Of a DNA stretch of 64,000 bases, positions 24,335 to 33,589 are shown in pieces. How positions within the stretch are numbered: the first letter of the stretch is position 1; the number at the start of each line of letters is the position of its first letter. This DNA is from Actinoplanes flavus. Lineage in GTDB: Bacteria > Actinomycetota > Actinomycetes > Mycobacteriales > Micromonosporaceae. The notes under the pieces are model-generated. The model was not told the DNA's origin and made no database searches. It was given only the letters and a program-made list of their open reading frames with translations. The position numbers were made by a program, and so were the translations under genes. The stretch spans positions 203,545 to 267,544 of the forward strand of contig NZ_JAGFNS010000010.1 in assembly GCF_017592555.1 (NCBI RefSeq), given 5' to 3'.

Positions 24335-27300
24335 GTGTCACTGGACCCCGGGACCGGCCCCCTGCTGGGCGCGCGACGCTTCCTGACCCGAGAGACGATC
24401 GGTGACCACGGGCGCACGCTGCACCAGGTCGACGGCAACGAGTGGGACGCATTCTACCGCGACCGGTGGCGCTACGACAAGGTGGTGCGCTCCACCCACG
24501 GCGTCAACTGCACCGGCTCCTGCTCGTGGAACGTGTTCGTCAAGGACGGGCTGATCACCTGGGAGCACCAGGCCACCGACTATCCGACGACGGGGCCGGA
24601 CGCGCCCGACTACGAGCCGCGCGGCTGCCCTCGTGGGGCCTCCTTCTCCTGGTACGAGTACTCGCCGTCGCGTGTGCGTCACCCGTACCTCCGTGGTGTT
24701 CTGGCCGAGATGTTCCGGGAGGCGCGGCAGCGGCTGGGTGACCCGGTGGCCGCGTGGGCCGAGATCGTGGAGACGCCGCTGAAGGCGATGGCCTACAAGA
24801 GCCAGCGGGGGCGCGGCGGTTTCGTGCGGGCGTCCTGGGACGAGGCGATCGAGCTGATGGCGGCCGCGCACGTCTACACGGTGAAGACGTTCGGGCCGGA
24901 CCGGGTGGTCGGGTTCTCGCCGATCCCGGCCATGTCGATGGCGTCGTTCGCGGCCGGCACCCGCTATCACGCGCTGCTCGGCGGCACCCTGCTGAGCTTC
25001 TACGACTGGTACGCCGACCTGCCGATCGCCTCGCCGCAGATCTGGGGCGACCAGACCGACGTGCCGGAGGCCGGCGACTGGTGGAACGCCACCTACCTGA
25101 TGATGTGGGGTTCCAACATCCCGGTCACCCGTACGCCGGACGCGCACTTCCTGGCCGAGGCCCGCTACAAGGGCACCAAGGTCGTGGCGGTGTCGCCGGA
25201 CTACGCCGACAACGTGAAGTTCGCCGACGACTGGCTGGCGCCGCACCCGGGCACCGACGGCGCGCTGGCCATGGCGATGGGCCACGTGGTCCTGACCGAG
25301 TTCTTCCGCGACCGGCAGGTGGACTACTTCACCGACTACGTCCGTAGTTTCACCGATCTGCCGTTCCTGGTGACGATCGTGGACGGTAAGGCCGACCGTT
25401 TCCTGACCGCCGCGGATCTCGGCTTCGACGACGGGGAACACAAGACGGTCCTGATCGACGAGAACACCGGTGAGCTGGTCGTCCCGAACGGCTCGCTGGG
25501 CTTCCGGTACGCCGAGCCGGGCCGCTGGAACCTGGATCTCGGCGACGTCGTCCCGGCCCTGAGCGCCGGCGGCGACGAGGCGGTCGAGGTCGAACTGGCC
25601 CGTTTCGACGTCGGCGACACCGAGGGCGGCTCCACGATCCGCCGCGGCGTCCCGGTCCGGCGAGTCGGGGAACATCTGGTCACCACCGTGTTCGACCTGG
25701 TCATGGCCCAGTACGGGGTCCGTCGCGGCGACCTGCCCGGCGAGTGGCCGGCCGGCTACGACGACGCCGACAGCCCGAACACCCCGGCCTGGCAGGAGAG
25801 GATCACCGGGGTCCCGGCCCGGCTCGCCATCAAGATCGGCCGGGAGTTCGCCCGCAACGCCGAGCGCAGCCGCGGCCGGTCGATGATCGTCCTCGGGGCC
25901 GGCGCCAACCAGTGGTTCCACTCCGACATGACCTACCGCGCCTTCATCTCCCTGGTCACGCTCACCGGCTGCCAGGGCGTCAACGGCGGCGGCTGGGCAC
26001 ACTACGTCGGCCAGGAGAAGGCCCGCCCGGTCACCGGCCAGCAGCACATGAGCTTCGCCTTCGACTGGCAGCGGCCGATGCGGCACCAGGCGTCCACCCC
26101 GTTCTGGTACCTGCACACCGACCAGTGGCGCTACGAGCGGGTCCCGGCCGGCGAGCTGGCGTCCCCGCTGGGCACCGGGCGGTTCGCCGGGATGGCGTTC
26201 GCCGACACGGTGGCCGCCGCGCAGCGGATGGGATGGAGCCCGGGGCACCCGTTCTTCAACCGGAACCCGCTCGACCTGACCGATCAGGCCGCGGCGGCGG
26301 GGGAGACCGTCCAGGACTACGTGCTCCGGAACCTGGAGAACGGCACTCTGGGCACGGTCGCCGAGGACCCGGACGACCCGGCGAACTTCCCCCGTTGCCT
26401 GACCCTGTGGCGGGCCAACCTGCTCGGATCGTCCGGCAAGGGCAACGAGTACTTCATGCGCCACCTGCTCGGCGTCTCCTCCCTGGAGACGGCGACCGAG
26501 TGCGACCCGGAGAACCGGCCCCGCGACGTGAGGTGGCGTGACGAGGCCCCGGTCGGCAAACTCGACCTGCTCACCGCGATCGACTTCCGGATGACCAACA
26601 CCGGCCTGCACGCCGACGTGGTCCTGCCGGCCGCCACCTGGTACGAGAAGCACGACATCTCCACCACCGACATGCACCCGTTCGTGCACGCGTTCAGCCC
26701 GGCCGTCGACCCGCCCGCCGACGCGCACACCGACTACGACGCGTTCCTGGCCCTGGCCGACAAGGTCAGTGAGCTGGCCGTGACCCACCTCGGCGTGCGC
26801 ACCGACGTCCTCGCGGCGCCGTTGCAGCACGACACCCCCGACGAGCTGGCCATGCCCAGCGGCCGGGTCCGCGACTGGAAGTTCGGCGAGTGCGACCCGG
26901 TCCCCGGAAAGACCATGCCGAAGCTCATCGAGATCGAGCGCGACTACACCCTCATCGGACAGAAGATGCGTACGGTCGGCCCGCTCATGGAGAAGCTCGG
27001 CACCACCACGAAGGCGATCACGGTCGACGTGAAACCCGAGGTCGACTACCTCAAGCACCAGAACGGGGTGATCGACGGGCGGCCGTCGCTGGCCACCGCC
27101 GACCGGATGTGCGAGGCGATCCTCTCCTTCTCCGGCACCACCAACGGCCGGGTCGCGTACGCCGGCTTCCAGGAACTGGAGAAGCGCACCGGGCAGCGGT
27201 TCACCGACCTGATCGAGGGCCACGAGAACGACCGGGTCACCTACTCCGAGACCCAGGAGGCGCCGCAGCCGGTCTTCACCAGCCCGGAGTGGTCCGGCTC

Positions 27301-27952
27301 GGAGAAGGGCGGCCGCCGCTACTCGCCGTTCACCATCAACGTCGAGCGGCTCAAGCCGTGGCACACCATCACCGGCCGCCAGCACTTCTTCGTCGAACAC
27401 GACTGGGTCGCCGAACTGGGCGAGCAGCTGCCCGCCTTCCGGCCGCCGCTGAACATGGCCCGCCACTTCGGCAAACCCGGCGACGCCGTGGACGGGGGAG
27501 TGACCGTCCGGTTCCTGACCCCGCACGCCAAGTGGTCGATCCACTCGATGTACCACGACAACGAGTTGATGCTCGCGCTCTCCCGCGGCGGCCCGGTCAT
27601 CTGGATGAGCGTCCAGGACGCCCAGAAGATCGGGGTACGCGACAACGAGTGGATCGAGGCCCACAACCGCAACGGCGTCGTCGTGGCCCGTGCCGTGGTC
27701 AGCCACCGGATGCCCGAGGGCACCGTCTTCCAGTACCACTCGCCCGAGCGCACGGTGAACGTCCCCAAGGCCGAGAAGTCCGGCCGGCGCGGCGGCTACC
27801 ACAACTCGATGACCCGGCTGCTGGTCAAGCCCACCCACCTGGCCGGCGGGCACGCCCAGCTCACCTACGCCTTCAACTACTACGGCCCGATCGGCAGCCA
27901 GCGCGACGAGATCACCGTGATCCGCCGCCGCACGCAGGAGGTGGAGTACTGA
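24335..27952 (+). CDS. narG: respiratory nitrate reductase alpha subunit
   Basis: Catalytic subunit reducing nitrate to nitrite at a molybdenum bis-MGD centre on the cytoplasmic side of the membrane. The 1205-residue length fits NarG. Visible are the N-terminal Fe-S (FS0) ligand region HGVNCTGSCSWNVFVKDG, the Mo-ligand Asp segment SFYDWYADLP and GDQTDVPEAGDWW, MWGSNIPVTRTPDAHF, and the C-terminal VHRP-like SPERTVNVPKAEKSG and HNSMTRLLVKPTH. The GTG start has AAGGACGAAG upstream. It overlaps narH by one base (TGATG). First gene of narGHJI. Confidence 0.97.
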   Translation: MSLDPGTGPLLGARRFLTRETIGDHGRTLHQVDGNEWDAFYRDRWRYDKVVRSTHGVNCTGSCSWNVFVKDGLITWEHQATDYPTTGPDAPDYEPRGCPRGASFSWYEYSPSRVRHPYLRGVLAEMFREARQRLGDPVAAWAEIVETPLKAMAYKSQRGRGGFVRASWDEAIELMAAAHVYTVKTFGPDRVVGFSPIPAMSMASFAAGTRYHALLGGTLLSFYDWYADLPIASPQIWGDQTDVPEAGDWWNATYLMMWGSNIPVTRTPDAHFLAEARYKGTKVVAVSPDYADNVKFADDWLAPHPGTDGALAMAMGHVVLTEFFRDRQVDYFTDYVRSFTDLPFLVTIVDGKADRFLTAADLGFDDGEHKTVLIDENTGELVVPNGSLGFRYAEPGRWNLDLGDVVPALSAGGDEAVEVELARFDVGDTEGGSTIRRGVPVRRVGEHLVTTVFDLVMAQYGVRRGDLPGEWPAGYDDADSPNTPAWQERITGVPARLAIKIGREFARNAERSRGRSMIVLGAGANQWFHSDMTYRAFISLVTLTGCQGVNGGGWAHYVGQEKARPVTGQQHMSFAFDWQRPMRHQASTPFWYLHTDQWRYERVPAGELASPLGTGRFAGMAFADTVAAAQRMGWSPGHPFFNRNPLDLTDQAAAAGETVQDYVLRNLENGTLGTVAEDPDDPANFPRCLTLWRANLLGSSGKGNEYFMRHLLGVSSLETATECDPENRPRDVRWRDEAPVGKLDLLTAIDFRMTNTGLHADVVLPAATWYEKHDISTTDMHPFVHAFSPAVDPPADAHTDYDAFLALADKVSELAVTHLGVRTDVLAAPLQHDTPDELAMPSGRVRDWKFGECDPVPGKTMPKLIEIERDYTLIGQKMRTVGPLMEKLGTTTKAITVDVKPEVDYLKHQNGVIDGRPSLATADRMCEAILSFSGTTNGRVAYAGFQELEKRTGQRFTDLIEGHENDRVTYSETQEAPQPVFTSPEWSGSEKGGRRYSPFTINVERLKPWHTITGRQHFFVEHDWVAELGEQLPAFRPPLNMARHFGKPGDAVDGGVTVRFLTPHAKWSIHSMYHDNELMLALSRGGPVIWMSVQDAQKIGVRDNEWIEAHNRNGVVVARAVVSHRMPEGTVFQYHSPERTVNVPKAEKSGRRGGYHNSMTRLLVKPTHLAGGHAQLTYAFNYYGPIGSQRDEITVIRRRTQEVEY

Positions 27953-29451
27953 TGCGCATCAGAGCACAGGTCGCCATGGTGATGAACCTGGACAAGTGCA
28001 TCGGCTGCCACACCTGCTCGGTCACGTGCAAGCAGACGTGGACCAACCGGGAGGGCACCGAGTACGTCTGGTTCAACAACGTCGAGACCAAGCCGGGCAT
28101 CGGCTACCCCAAGCACTACGAGGACCAGGAACGCTGGAAGGGCGGCTGGAAACTCGACGGCAAGGGCCGTCTGGTTCTGCGCTCCGGCGGCCGGGCCAAA
28201 CGGCTGAGCCGGATCTTCGCCAACCCGGACCTGCCGGCCATCGACGACTATTACGAGCCGGCCACCTTCGACAAGGACATCCTGGTCAGCGCGCCGGGCG
28301 GGCTCACCGACACCCCGGTCAAGAAGCCGTACTCGAAGCTGACCGGCGAACCCATGTCGATCGAGTGGGGCGCCAACTGGGAGGACTCCCTCGGCGGCGA
28401 CACCATGGACCAGGACCCGAACCTGCGCGGCCTGGCCGACAAGGTCAAGTTCGAGTTCGAGAAGACCTTCATGTTCCACCTGCCGCGGATCTGCGAGCAC
28501 TGCCTCAACCCGGCGTGCGTGTCGGCCTGCCCGTCCGGCGCCATGTACAAGCGCGAGGAGGACGGCATCGTCCTGGTCGACCAGGACCGCTGCCGGGGCT
28601 GGCGGATGTGCGTGTCGGCGTGCCCGTACAAGAAGGTCTACGTCAACCACGCCACCGGCAAGGCCGAGAAGTGCACCTTCTGCTTCCCGCGCATCGAGGC
28701 CGGTCAGCCCACCATCTGCTCGGAGACCTGCGTCGGCCGCCTCCGCTACCTCGGCATTCTCTGGTACGACGAGGACGCCGTCCTCGCCGCGGCGACCGTG
28801 CCCGACGAGGAGCTGCTGGACGCCCAGCGCGGCGTCTTCCTGGACCCCTTCGACCCGGCCGTGCAGCAGGCCGCCCGCGACGCCGGCCACCCCGAGGAGT
28901 GGATCGAGGCGGCCATGGCCTCCCCGGTCTGGAAACTGATCAGCGAATACCGGATCGCCCTGCCGCTGCACCCGGAATACCGCACCCTGCCGATGGTCTG
29001 GTATGTGCCGCCGCTCTCGCCGGTGCTGGACGCCGCGGGCGCCGCCGGCCGCGACGACACCGACGCCGACGACATCTTCCACACCATCGACGACCTGCGG
29101 ATCCCCGTCGCCTACCTGGCGTCGCTGTTCACCGCCGGCGACACCGCGGTGGCCGGGGGAGTGCTGATGAAACTGGCCGCCATGCGCGCCTACATGCGGG
29201 CCCGCACCCTTGACGGCACCGTGGCGCGGGAACTGCTGGACGGCATCGGCATGACCGCCGACCAGGTGGAGGCCATGTACCGGCTGCTCGCCATCGCCAA
29301 ATACGACGAGCGGTACGTCATCCCGGCCGCCCACGCCAAGACCGCCGCCGCCCTCGAGGACCTGGGCGGCTGCTCGCTCGACGGCGACGGCGGCCCCGGC
29401 ATGGGCGGCGGCCCGGTGCCGGTCATCCTCAGCACCCGTCGGGGGCAGTGA
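27952..29451 (+). CDS. narH: respiratory nitrate reductase beta subunit
   Basis: Electron-transfer subunit carrying three [4Fe-4S] and one [3Fe-4S] cluster between NarI and NarG. The cysteine groups are all present: CIGCHTCSVTC near residue 16, CEHCLNPACVSACP, CRGWRMCVSACP (Trp in place of a cysteine, the mark of the [3Fe-4S] site) and CTFCFPRIEAGQPTICSETC. 499 residues, normal length. The start overlaps the narG stop and the stop overlaps the narJ ATG, both by one base. Confidence 0.97.
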   Translation: MRIRAQVAMVMNLDKCIGCHTCSVTCKQTWTNREGTEYVWFNNVETKPGIGYPKHYEDQERWKGGWKLDGKGRLVLRSGGRAKRLSRIFANPDLPAIDDYYEPATFDKDILVSAPGGLTDTPVKKPYSKLTGEPMSIEWGANWEDSLGGDTMDQDPNLRGLADKVKFEFEKTFMFHLPRICEHCLNPACVSACPSGAMYKREEDGIVLVDQDRCRGWRMCVSACPYKKVYVNHATGKAEKCTFCFPRIEAGQPTICSETCVGRLRYLGILWYDEDAVLAAATVPDEELLDAQRGVFLDPFDPAVQQAARDAGHPEEWIEAAMASPVWKLISEYRIALPLHPEYRTLPMVWYVPPLSPVLDAAGAAGRDDTDADDIFHTIDDLRIPVAYLASLFTAGDTAVAGGVLMKLAAMRAYMRARTLDGTVARELLDGIGMTADQVEAMYRLLAIAKYDERYVIPAAHAKTAAALEDLGGCSLDGDGGPGMGGGPVPVILSTRRGQ

Positions 29452-30062
29452 TGGACCGCTCACGGATCTTCCAGCTCGCGTCGCTGCTGCTCACCTACCC
29501 CGACGAGGAACTGCTCGCGGCCGGTGACGAACTGCGCGCCGCCGCGGCCGGCGTCGACGGCCTGGCGAACTTCGTCGACTGGCTGCTCGCCACCAGCCCG
29601 ATCGAGGTGCAGCGGCACTACGTGCAGACGTTCGACCTGCGCCGCCGCTCCGGGCTCTACCTCACCTACTACCTGCACGGCGACACCCGCAAACGGGGCA
29701 TGGCTTTGCTCATGCTCAAACAGCGCTACCGCGCCCACGGGCTGCGGCTCGCCGACGGGGAACTGCCCGACCTGCTGCCGATCGTGCTCGAATTCGCGGC
29801 CACGGCCGGGCCCGGCGACGGCGAGGCCCCGCTGCGCCAGCACCGGCAGGGCATCGAACTGCTGCGAGCCGCACTGCACGAGACGCGTACGCCGTACGCA
29901 TCGATCCTGGATGTCGTCTGCGAGCTGTTGCCGCAGCTCACCGACGCGGACCGGGAAGCCCTCACCGCCCTGGCCTTCGACGGCCCGCCGGTCGAGACCG
30001 TCGGTCTCGACACGGTGGGCCGCGGTCCCAACCTCGCTCCCTACGCGGAGGTGTGCCGATGA
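29451..30062 (+). CDS. narJ: nitrate reductase molybdenum-cofactor assembly chaperone
   Basis: 203-residue helical chaperone that binds apo-NarG and allows Mo cofactor insertion before membrane attachment. The conserved segments ASLLLTYPDEELL, HYVQTFDLRRRSGLYLTYYLHGDTRKRG and LPDLLPIVLEFAA are clear. The ATG at 29451 makes a TGATG overlap with narH; the GTG at 29448 is also possible. It overlaps narI by ATGA. Confidence 0.94.
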   Translation: MDRSRIFQLASLLLTYPDEELLAAGDELRAAAAGVDGLANFVDWLLATSPIEVQRHYVQTFDLRRRSGLYLTYYLHGDTRKRGMALLMLKQRYRAHGLRLADGELPDLLPIVLEFAATAGPGDGEAPLRQHRQGIELLRAALHETRTPYASILDVVCELLPQLTDADREALTALAFDGPPVETVGLDTVGRGPNLAPYAEVCR

Positions 30063-30862
30063 GCACGTTCGTCTGGATCGTCGTCCCCTATGTGTGCGTC
30101 GGCATGTTCGTCGGCGGGCACATCTGGCGGTGGCGGCACGACCAGTTCGGCTGGACCACCCACACCAGCCAGATCCTGGAGAACCGGCTGCTGCGGCTCG
30201 GCTCGCCGCTGTTCCACCTGGGCGCCTTCGGGGTGATCGCCGGCCACGCGATGGGCCTGCTCGTCCCGGCCTCGTGGACCCACGCCCTCGGCGTCTCCGA
30301 GCACGTCTACCACCTCGTGTCGGTCACCGGCGGCGTCGTCACCGGCGTCATGCTGGTCGCCGGCCTGACGCTGCTGATCGCCCGGCGGTTCGTCAGCGGC
30401 CGCATCCGGCGGGTCACCACGACCATGGACAAGGTGCTGTACGCCGCGCTCGCCGCCATGGTCGTGCTCGGGATGAGCGGCACCGTCGTGATCAACCTGT
30501 TCGGTGAGGGCTACGACTACCGGGAGACGCTGGCCGTCTGGTTCCGGCAGATCTTCCACCTCCAGCCCGACCCGTCACTGATGACCGGCGCGCCGTTGGT
30601 GTTCCAGCTGCACGCCATCGGCGGATTCCTGTTCCTGGCGATGTGGCCGTTCACCCGGCTCGTGCACGTGTGGTCGGCGCCGCTCGCCTACCTGTGGCGG
30701 CCCTACGTCGTCTACCGCGGCCGCCGTGGGCCCGCCCCCGCGCCGCAGCCCGCCCCGTCCGCGGTCCGGACCGTCTCCGCCGCCCGCCCATCCGCCCAGC
30801 CGTCCGTCCGGCCCGCCGTTCAGCCTTCCGATCAGCCCGATCGTCCTACCGTGAAAGCATGA
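30059..30862 (+). CDS. narI: respiratory nitrate reductase gamma subunit (cytochrome b)
   Basis: Membrane anchor that oxidises menaquinol and passes electrons through two b hemes to NarH. 267 residues with five membrane helices; candidate heme ligands are in LFHLGAFGVIAGHAMG and QLHAIGGFLFLAMWPFTRLVHVW. After residue 220 there is an unusual Pro/Ala/Val-rich, disordered-looking tail of about 45 residues ending RPTVKA. The stop overlaps the next gene (ATGA), tying the CMD-family gene into the operon. Confidence 0.95.
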   Translation: MSTFVWIVVPYVCVGMFVGGHIWRWRHDQFGWTTHTSQILENRLLRLGSPLFHLGAFGVIAGHAMGLLVPASWTHALGVSEHVYHLVSVTGGVVTGVMLVAGLTLLIARRFVSGRIRRVTTTMDKVLYAALAAMVVLGMSGTVVINLFGEGYDYRETLAVWFRQIFHLQPDPSLMTGAPLVFQLHAIGGFLFLAMWPFTRLVHVWSAPLAYLWRPYVVYRGRRGPAPAPQPAPSAVRTVSAARPSAQPSVRPAVQPSDQPDRPTVKA

Positions 30863-31179
30863 GCGACGACTACCTGCCCGGCATCTACCAGCAGTTCCTC
30901 GAACGGTTCCCGGAGGTGGCCGAGGCGCAGGGCCACCTGGCCCGCACCATCCGGGAACGCAACCCGTTCGACGGCCGTACCGATCGGTTGATCAAGCTGG
31001 CCATCGCGGTCGGCGCCGAGGCCGAGGGCGCGGTACGCTCCAACGTTCGCAAGGCACTGAAGCACGGCGCGAGCCTCGACGAGGTCCGCGCCGTCGCGCT
31101 TGCCGCCGTCACCACCTGCGGCTTCCCGGCCGCGATCGCCGCCCTCGGCTGGATAGAAGAGGTAGCCACCGCACCATGA
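30859..31179 (+). CDS. carboxymuconolactone decarboxylase (CMD/AhpD-like) family protein
   Basis: 106-residue helical protein of the CMD family, with LIKLAIAVGAEAEGAVRSNVRKALKHGAS and EVRAVALAAVTTCGFPAAIAAL. The CxxC redox pair of AhpD-type members is absent at the usual place (EGAVRS), leaving only one cysteine near residue 92, so peroxidase activity is unlikely. The start overlaps narI and the stop overlaps the methyltransferase gene by ATGA, so it is cotranscribed with nitrate reductase. Function in that setting is unknown. Confidence 0.82.
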   Translation: MSDDYLPGIYQQFLERFPEVAEAQGHLARTIRERNPFDGRTDRLIKLAIAVGAEAEGAVRSNVRKALKHGASLDEVRAVALAAVTTCGFPAAIAALGWIEEVATAP

Positions 31180-31763
31180 CCAGCACCGACAACCTCTGGC
31201 TGCAGAAGATCGCGGAGAACCCGGGCCACTCCCGGTGGTACATCGACCGGTTCCGGGCGATGGCGGCCCGCGGCGACGACCTGGCCGGCGAAGCCCGCAT
31301 GATCGACGCCATGGTCCCGCGCGGCGCCCGGATCCTGGACGCCGGCTGCGGCACCGGCCGGGTCGGCGGCCACCTCGCCGCGTCCGGCCACGACGTCACC
31401 GGCGTCGACCTCGACCCGGAACTCATCGCCGAGGCGCGGGCGCAGCATCCCGGCCCCCACTGGCAGGTCGGCGACCTCAGCGAACTCGACCTCCCCGACC
31501 GGTACGACGTGATCGTCTGCGCCGGCAACGTGATGACCTTCGCCGGCCCGTCCACCCGGGTCGAGATCCTGCGCCGCTTCGCCGCCCACCTGGCCGACGG
31601 CGGCCGGGCCGTGATCGGCTTCGGGGCCGGGCGCGGCTACGAGTTCGACGAGTTCCTCACCGACGCGGCCACCGCCGGCCTCACCCCCGACCTGCTGCTC
31701 GGAACCTGGGACCTCCGGCCCTTCGGCCCCGACTCCGACTTCCTGGTCGCCGTGCTGCGCTGA
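31176..31763 (+). CDS. class I SAM-dependent methyltransferase
   Basis: 195 residues. The SAM-binding motif I is ILDAGCGTGRVGGHLA, with the acidic end of strand 2 in VTGVDLDPE and motif IV-like YDVIVCAGNVMTF. Similar small methyltransferases are widespread in actinobacteria with unknown substrate. It overlaps the CMD gene (ATGA) and ends the nar operon; a promoter with a DosR-type box for narK follows. Confidence 0.88.
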   Translation: MTSTDNLWLQKIAENPGHSRWYIDRFRAMAARGDDLAGEARMIDAMVPRGARILDAGCGTGRVGGHLAASGHDVTGVDLDPELIAEARAQHPGPHWQVGDLSELDLPDRYDVIVCAGNVMTFAGPSTRVEILRRFAAHLADGGRAVIGFGAGRGYEFDEFLTDAATAGLTPDLLLGTWDLRPFGPDSDFLVAVLR

Positions 31764-31797
31764 CCCACCGGCCCGGGGAGCAGGGCCTACTCCGAAC

Positions 31798-31811
31798 GGG
31801 TCCAAGGTCCC
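31798..31811. promoter_or_regulatory. DosR/DevR-type box upstream of narK
   Basis: GGGTCCAAGGTCCC fits the degenerate DosR/DevR core GGGnCnnnnGnCCC exactly. It lies 66 bp before the narK ATG in the 114-bp gap after the methyltransferase gene, a suitable position for activation. Confidence 0.5.
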
Positions 31812-31877
31812 TGTCCGCGGCGGTTGCCGACCGGAAGGCTGAGAGCTGTCGGAACCCCCGGACCACGGAGTTGGATC

Positions 31878-33071
31878 ATGAGCGCACCCCAGGCCCGCCC
31901 TCGCCCGGCAGGACTGATGCTAGCCCTGGCGACGATCGGCTTCGCCGTCAACTTCTGGGCCTGGGCGCTGCTCAGCCCCCTCGCCACCAGGTTCCAGGCG
32001 GCGCTCGACCTCACCCCCTTCCAGCAGGCGCTGCTGGTGGCCGTACCGGTGGTGGTCGGTTCCGTCGGACGCATCCCGGTCGGCGCGCTCACCGACCGCT
32101 ACGGCGGCCGGATCATGTTCCCGCTGATCTCCCTGACCACCATCGTCCCGGTCCTCTACCTGGGACTGTTCGGCCACGACGCCCTCGTCTCGCTCCTGGT
32201 CGGCGGCTTCTTCCTGGGCATCGGCGGCACCGCCTTCGCGGTCGGCGTCCCGTTCGTCAACGCCTGGTTCCCGCCGTCGCGCCGCGGCTTCGCGGTCGGC
32301 GTCTTCGGCGTCGGCATGGGCGGCACCGCGATCAGCGCCCTCACCACCGTCAAGCTGGTCGACGCCAACGGCACCGCCACCCCGTTCGTCATCACCGCAG
32401 GAGTCCTGGCCGTCTACGCCGGCGTCTCCTGGCTGGTGCTGCGCGACGCCCCCGACCGGGCGGTCCCCACCACCTCCCTGGGCGCCCGCCTCGGCTCGGC
32501 CCTGCGCCTCCGCGTCACCTGGCAGGCCTCCGCCCTGTACGCGGTCGCCTTCGGCGGATACGTCGCCTTCTCCGTCTACCTGCCCGCCTACCTGAAGACC
32601 GCCTACGGCCTCACCCAGACCGACGCCGCGAACCGGATGGCCGGCTTCGTCCTCCTGGCGGTCGCGATGCGCCCCGTCGGCGGCTGGCTCTCCGACCGGG
32701 TCGCCCCCAGCCGCGTCCTGGCGGTCTCCCTGGGCGTGGTGGTGGCCGGCGCGATCATGCAGGCCTTCACCCCCGACCTGGCCCCGCTCGGCACCATCGC
32801 CTTCCTGACGATGGCCGCCGCCCTGGGCGCCGGCTCCGGCGCCACCTTCGCCCTGGTAGCCCAGTTGGCCCCGGCCAGCCAGGTCGGCGCGGTGACCGGC
32901 ATCGTCGGCGCCGCCGGCGGCCTGGGCGGATTCATCCCGCCGCTGCTCATGGGCGCCATCTACGGCCACTTCCAGTCGTACGCCCTCGGCCTGGCCCTGC
33001 TCGGCGTGGTCGCCCTGGCCGCCCTCCTCCTCGACGTCCTCTCCGTAGGCCGCCGCCCCATCCCCGCCTGA
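31878..33071 (+). CDS. narK: nitrate/nitrite MFS transporter
   Basis: 397-residue NarK-type MFS protein with 12 helices. The nitrate signature regions are visible: FAVNFWAWALLSPLA in helix 1, GALTDRYGGRIMFPL in loop 2-3, FVNAWFPPSRRGFAVGVFGVGMGGTA in helix 5 and GATFALVAQLAPASQVGAVTGIVGAAGGLGGFIPP in helix 11. It imports nitrate or exports nitrite for narGHJI. Single-domain NarK1/NarK2 choice cannot be made by eye. It ends at a strong terminator. Confidence 0.92.
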   Translation: MSAPQARPRPAGLMLALATIGFAVNFWAWALLSPLATRFQAALDLTPFQQALLVAVPVVVGSVGRIPVGALTDRYGGRIMFPLISLTTIVPVLYLGLFGHDALVSLLVGGFFLGIGGTAFAVGVPFVNAWFPPSRRGFAVGVFGVGMGGTAISALTTVKLVDANGTATPFVITAGVLAVYAGVSWLVLRDAPDRAVPTTSLGARLGSALRLRVTWQASALYAVAFGGYVAFSVYLPAYLKTAYGLTQTDAANRMAGFVLLAVAMRPVGGWLSDRVAPSRVLAVSLGVVVAGAIMQAFTPDLAPLGTIAFLTMAAALGAGSGATFALVAQLAPASQVGAVTGIVGAAGGLGGFIPPLLMGAIYGHFQSYALGLALLGVVALAALLLDVLSVGRRPIPA

Positions 33072-33085
33072 CACACCCACCCCCG

Positions 33086-33124
33086 ACGGTCCGCCACCTG
33101 CTTCTCGCGGTGGCGGGCCGTTTT
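33086..33124 (+). terminator. rho-independent terminator of narK
   Basis: A 13-bp stem with one G-U pair (33086-33098 with 33109-33121), a 10-nt loop and the run TTTT at 33121-33124, 14 bp after the narK stop. Confidence 0.9.
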
Positions 33125-33193
33125 CGTGATGGCTCGAACCGGGTGCCTGCCGGGCCGGTACACCCTCACATGCGGAGGATGAGGGAGGACCCG

Positions 33194-33532
33194 ATGGGGC
33201 AGACGGACACGGTGAGCCCTCGGCGGGTTCTCGTTGAGCGGGCCACCCGGCTGATCTCCGGCGGCTACCTGCTGACGCTGATGCTCCTCGCGACGATGGT
33301 GATCACCGGACGGCTTCAGCTCACCCTCTTCGCCTGGGGATGTCTGATCGTCCCGGCCGTCGGATTCGCCCACAACGTGTGGACCCTCGCCCGGGCACGG
33401 CGGGCGACCGACCCGCTGCACCGGGACACATTCTTCAAGGAGGGCGCCCTCGGTGTCGTCGTCACCCTGATCTACCTGGGAAGCACCCTCTACACCTGGG
33501 CGGTGGCGCCCGCCGCGTTCACTGGCTGGTAA
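33194..33532 (+). CDS. small membrane protein of unknown function
   Basis: 112 residues from the ATG at 33194, with GGGAGGAC just upstream (an in-frame ATG at 33170 is possible). Three hydrophobic segments (YLLTLMLLATMVI, FAWGCLIVPAVGF, GVVVTLIYLGSTLYTW) suggest an integral membrane protein. No family recognised. It lies alone after the narK terminator and is followed by a convergent gene. Confidence 0.7.
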   Translation: MGQTDTVSPRRVLVERATRLISGGYLLTLMLLATMVITGRLQLTLFAWGCLIVPAVGFAHNVWTLARARRATDPLHRDTFFKEGALGVVVTLIYLGSTLYTWAVAPAAFTGW

Positions 33533-33589
33533 GGAGAGCGGGCCGCGGCGACGTGGTTTACGGGGTTTCATGGACCGCCGCGCTGTCGG

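Noticed and set aside
24338..27853. A very long open frame on the minus strand, antisense to narG.
   Set aside because: It is the usual effect of high-GC codon bias on the complementary frame; the translated product is low-complexity in Arg, Gly, Val and has no domain, and narG on the plus strand is unmistakable.
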